A stretch of 48,719 nucleotides of DNA. Origin: Hyphomonadaceae bacterium (GTDB lineage Bacteria; Pseudomonadota; Alphaproteobacteria; Caulobacterales; Aquidulcibacteraceae). The stretch lies in NCBI GenBank assembly GCA_021731815.1, contig JAKFWO010000019.1:1-48719 (forward strand). Direction: 5' to 3'. The position numbers and the translations under genes were made by a program. Positions 46,810 through 48,719 of the stretch are shown here, piece by piece (within the stretch, counting starts at the first letter, position 1; each line of letters starts with the position of its first letter). The notes under the pieces were generated by a model. That model saw only the letters and a program-made list of their open reading frames with translations, ran no database searches and was not told where the DNA came from.

Positions 46810-47181
46810 ATGAACAAGGTTTTCAAGGCCCTCGCCCACCCGGTTCGCCGCAAGGTGCTGACATTATTGCAGAACGGTCCGATGCTTTCGGGCGACATCG
46901 CGGATGCATTCGACCTGGCCTGGCCGACCATGACGGCCCATCTCACCCAGATGAAAGAGGCCGGACTCGTGTCGGCTGAACGGCGGGGCACGAATATTCA
47001 TTATCGGCTCAACGCCTCGGTAATGGAGGAGGCGGCGGGCTTTCTGCTCACGCTTGCAAAAATCGGGGAACCCGCCGGGGCGATTCCCGCCCCGGTCCCG
47101 CCCCATGCACAGGCCCATGCACAAGCCCATGTACAGGCCCATCTACAGGCCCATTTACAGGCCAAGGGAGACGAAACATGA
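46810..47181 (+). CDS. ArsR-family repressor, SdpR-like, with His-rich repeat tail
   Basis: Winged-helix repressor, 123 residues. The HTH region is MNKVFKALAHPVRRKVLTLL through DLAWPTMTAHLTQMKEAGLV and the wing RRGTNIHYRLN, as in SdpR-type autorepressors. There is no CxC metal motif in the helix. The last about 25 residues are a four-residue repeat (AQAH, AQAH, VQAH, LQAH, LQAK) encoded by five 12-bp repeats, giving four evenly spaced histidines. Its TGA overlaps the sdpI-like ATG by 4 nt. In Bacillus, SdpI sequesters SdpR at the membrane when toxin is present; a similar loop may operate here, but no sdpC is visible. Confidence 0.88.
   Translation: MNKVFKALAHPVRRKVLTLLQNGPMLSGDIADAFDLAWPTMTAHLTQMKEAGLVSAERRGTNIHYRLNASVMEEAAGFLLTLAKIGEPAGAIPAPVPPHAQAHAQAHVQAHLQAHLQAKGDET
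47102..47161. repeat. 12-bp coding repeat, five copies
   Basis: Units CCCATGCACAGG, CCCATGCACAAG, CCCATGTACAGG, CCCATCTACAGG and CCCATTTACAGG. They encode the His-rich tail of the SdpR-like repressor and differ from one another by one or two bases. Confidence 0.92.
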
Positions 47182-47918
47182 TTCGCATTGGAATGCTGGT
47201 TTCGACCGTGTGTATCACCATCATGTGCGGGTTATGGTATTGGCTGGCCCGTGAAATGCCGGCGGATGCGACGAGCGTGCCGGTGCATTGGGGGCTCAAT
47301 GGTGCGCCCGATCGCTTCGTTTCCGGGGCCGACGCGATCCTCGGCTTTGGCCTGTTGCCGGTCTCGGGGGCCATTCTGGCGATTGTCCTCGCCCTGGCAC
47401 CGCTTCTCGATCCGTTCAGGGACAATCTGCGCCGGAGTGCGCGGGGCTATCTGATCGCCTGGGCGGGTGGCATGATTGCGTTGACAGCGGTGGCCGCCGG
47501 GTCAGTCCCGGCAATGCTGGCGGCGGGCGCGGGCGAGACGGGGGCCTCGCTCAGCCTGTTTGCCGGCGAATGGCCCGCCCGTATCATGCTGGCGGTGACG
47601 GCCATGTTCATCCTTCTGCTGGGGGATGCATTGCCCAAGACACGGAAAAACTTCTTTATTGGCGTGCGCACCCCCTGGACATTGACCAGTGATCTTGCCT
47701 GGGAAAAGACCCATCGACTGACCGGGCGCCTTTTCGTCCTGACCGGACTTTGGGGCCTTGTGGCGGCATTCTGGCTCAAGGGCATGGCCGCTGCCCTCGC
47801 ACTCGGTGTTCCAATGATCGCCAGCGTGCTTATCGCCGTCGTCTATTCCTTTCTGGTGTGGCGGCGCGACCCGGAGCGCCAAATTTCGGCCAGCGAATTG
47901 TCCGCGCCGGAACGGTGA
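47178..47918 (+). CDS. SdpI-like DUF1648 membrane protein
   Basis: 246 residues, six to seven spans. The DUF1648 signature VPVHWGLNGAPDRFVS is near residues 34-50, and the SdpI signature ALPKTRKNFFIGVRTPWTLTS, continuing as DLAWEKTHRLTGR, near 153-185. Bacillus SdpI gives immunity to the SdpC peptide and acts as the receptor that holds SdpR. Translationally coupled to the repressor gene by ATGA. No toxin gene is seen nearby. Confidence 0.9.
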   Translation: MIRIGMLVSTVCITIMCGLWYWLAREMPADATSVPVHWGLNGAPDRFVSGADAILGFGLLPVSGAILAIVLALAPLLDPFRDNLRRSARGYLIAWAGGMIALTAVAAGSVPAMLAAGAGETGASLSLFAGEWPARIMLAVTAMFILLLGDALPKTRKNFFIGVRTPWTLTSDLAWEKTHRLTGRLFVLTGLWGLVAAFWLKGMAAALALGVPMIASVLIAVVYSFLVWRRDPERQISASELSAPER

Positions 47919-47926
47919 TCACGCCG

Positions 47927-48616
47927 TCATTGTGACGAGCCCGGCATGGCGACGGGACCGGAAAGCTCCCCATTGGCCATTGCGCGCTCGTGGTCGAGCA
48001 GCCACGCCTTGCGGGAAAGCCCGCCGGCATAGCCGGTCAGCGTCCCGTCCGCGCCGATCACCCGATGGCAGGGCGTTGCGATCGCGATCGGGTTGAGCGC
48101 ATTGGCGCGCGCCACCGCCCGTATTGCTGTGGGAGCACCGATCGCCGCGGCGATATCGCGATAGGCGCGCGTCTCGCCGAGCGGGATTTCACGCAAAGCG
48201 CGCCAGGTCTTCTCCTGAAAGGCAGTACCGCCCCCATTTTGCGGAATTTCCGCAAGTGCTTCGGGAAAGCCGGCGAACCACGCCTCGAGCGCGTCGGCCA
48301 GCAATTCCGGTGCCAGGGCGGGCCGGGTCTCTGACCTCGCGAAGCGTTTTCCCAGCAGGGCGCTGTAGCGCGCTGCGAAGGGCGCGAAGTCGAGCGAGAC
48401 GAGGTGCCAAGCCTCGGGGCGCCCGACAGGCGTGAAGGCGACCAGCAATGGACCGAGGGGAGAGGGCAGTTCGGCAGTTCCGATCACGGGAATTTCCCGC
48501 CGGTCGGACGGGGGGCCTCCTTCCGGGGCCGGGCCAATCAGGGATTCTGGCCCCCCGGATCGCGGCGATGAATTCCGGGCGGGGGTGGATGAGGGCGTGG
48601 GTAAAATGGCGGGCAT
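47927..48616 (-). CDS. Methylated-DNA--protein-cysteine S-methyltransferase
   Basis: Suicide O6-alkylguanine repair protein, 229 residues. The acceptor cysteine is in ATPCHRVIGADG, preceded by AIRAVARANALNPI and followed by YAGGLSRKAWLLDHE, all diagnostic of the Ogt/AdaB group. The N-terminus up to about residue 45 is Pro/Ser-rich and not conserved; AAAGG about 8 nt before ATG 48616 supports that start. Convergent with the sdpI-like gene. Confidence 0.93.
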   Translation of the reverse strand: MPAILPTPSSTPARNSSPRSGGPESLIGPAPEGGPPSDRREIPVIGTAELPSPLGPLLVAFTPVGRPEAWHLVSLDFAPFAARYSALLGKRFARSETRPALAPELLADALEAWFAGFPEALAEIPQNGGGTAFQEKTWRALREIPLGETRAYRDIAAAIGAPTAIRAVARANALNPIAIATPCHRVIGADGTLTGYAGGLSRKAWLLDHERAMANGELSGPVAMPGSSQ

Positions 48617-48632
48617 GGTCGGGATCCTTTCA

Positions 48633-48686
48633 GATTGGGTTTCGCTGGCGGATTGGGTTTAGCTGGCGGATTGGGTTTCGCCGGCG
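48633..48686. repeat. 18-bp tandem repeat, three copies
   Basis: GATTGGGTTTCGCTGGCG, GATTGGGTTTAGCTGGCG and GATTGGGTTTCGCCGGCG, in the leader of the alkyltransferase gene. Confidence 0.88.
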
Positions 48687-48719
48687 GCCTCGATGTCATG
48701 ATCCGGGTGACGGAGACGG
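48659..48719 (-). CDS. Possible 3' end of an upstream gene at the window edge
   Basis: One minus-strand frame is open from the window end and stops at TAA (48661-48659) after about 19 codons. This could be the C-terminus of a gene lying to the right. It falls partly in the 18-bp repeat, so the evidence is weak. Confidence 0.2.
   Translation of the reverse strand, partial: RLRHPDHDIEAAGETQSAS

Overview
The window is about 63-65% GC chromosomal DNA from an alphaproteobacterium. The support is a dnaN-recF-gyrB cluster, an alphaproteobacterial-type ProA (catalytic RTGLCGATE), a UbiG ubiquinone methyltransferase, a Sua5-type threonylcarbamoyl synthase, a P-II protein and a long Caulobacter/Sphingomonas-like TonB-dependent receptor. 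I cannot place it below class. It is mostly housekeeping and envelope/transport DNA. I see no prophage, CRISPR array, transposase or defence island.

Layout, left to right. 1-2253: ferric-iron ABC transporter (permease cut by the edge, plus binding protein), minus strand. 2396-2725: duplicated palindromic repeats. 2785-6933: family-2 glycosyltransferase, SixA-type phosphatase and cNMP-binding patatin (minus). 7211-10121: chemotaxis receptor and OprB-like porin (plus). 10164-14419: RND pump and its adaptor behind a near-perfect 25-bp palindrome. 14595-18426: unknown Cys-rich membrane protein, divergent from clpB. 18492-24270: proA with a coupled small ORF, a GT4 glycosyltransferase, a PAS sensor kinase and a small membrane protein (minus). 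24472-25722: Nudix hydrolase and an exported protein. 25918-29181: TonB receptor with a signal peptide but no usable start codon. 29676-32630: P-II protein coupled to a methyltransferase, a small Arg-rich protein, tRNA-Thr(GGT), a membrane J-protein and MsrC. 32749-37564: dnaN-recF-gyrB, each overlapping the next. 37574-41152: Sua5, ABC ATPase, NDUFS6-like zinc finger and a second patatin. 41338-44350: DUF2975-XRE-ubiG, divergent from sufE and an iodotyrosine-deiodinase-like flavoprotein. 44580-48616: rpsD with an M16 peptidase, an SdpR/SdpI-like pair, and an O6-alkylguanine-DNA alkyltransferase.

Genes working together: translational coupling by 1- to 4-nt overlaps is frequent (fbpA-fbpB, patatin-sixA, small ORF-proA, methyltransferase-P-II, dnaN-recF-gyrB, XRE-ubiG, sdpR-sdpI), which helps fix several starts.

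The most unusual content is non-coding. Three related palindromic repeat types (called A, B and C here) share an AATGTCTGAAT-like core and recur at four intergenic loci. At three genes the element abuts a CTAG, so that the TAG stop codon overlaps the element terminus. Separately, 12-18 bp perfect or near-perfect tandem duplications occur in many gene leaders; the extreme case is three different units, each doubled, back to back in front of the Nudix gene. Other leads are the deiodinase-like enzyme with all three substrate-binding residues, the start-less TonB receptor, and the His-rich repeat tail of the SdpR-like repressor.
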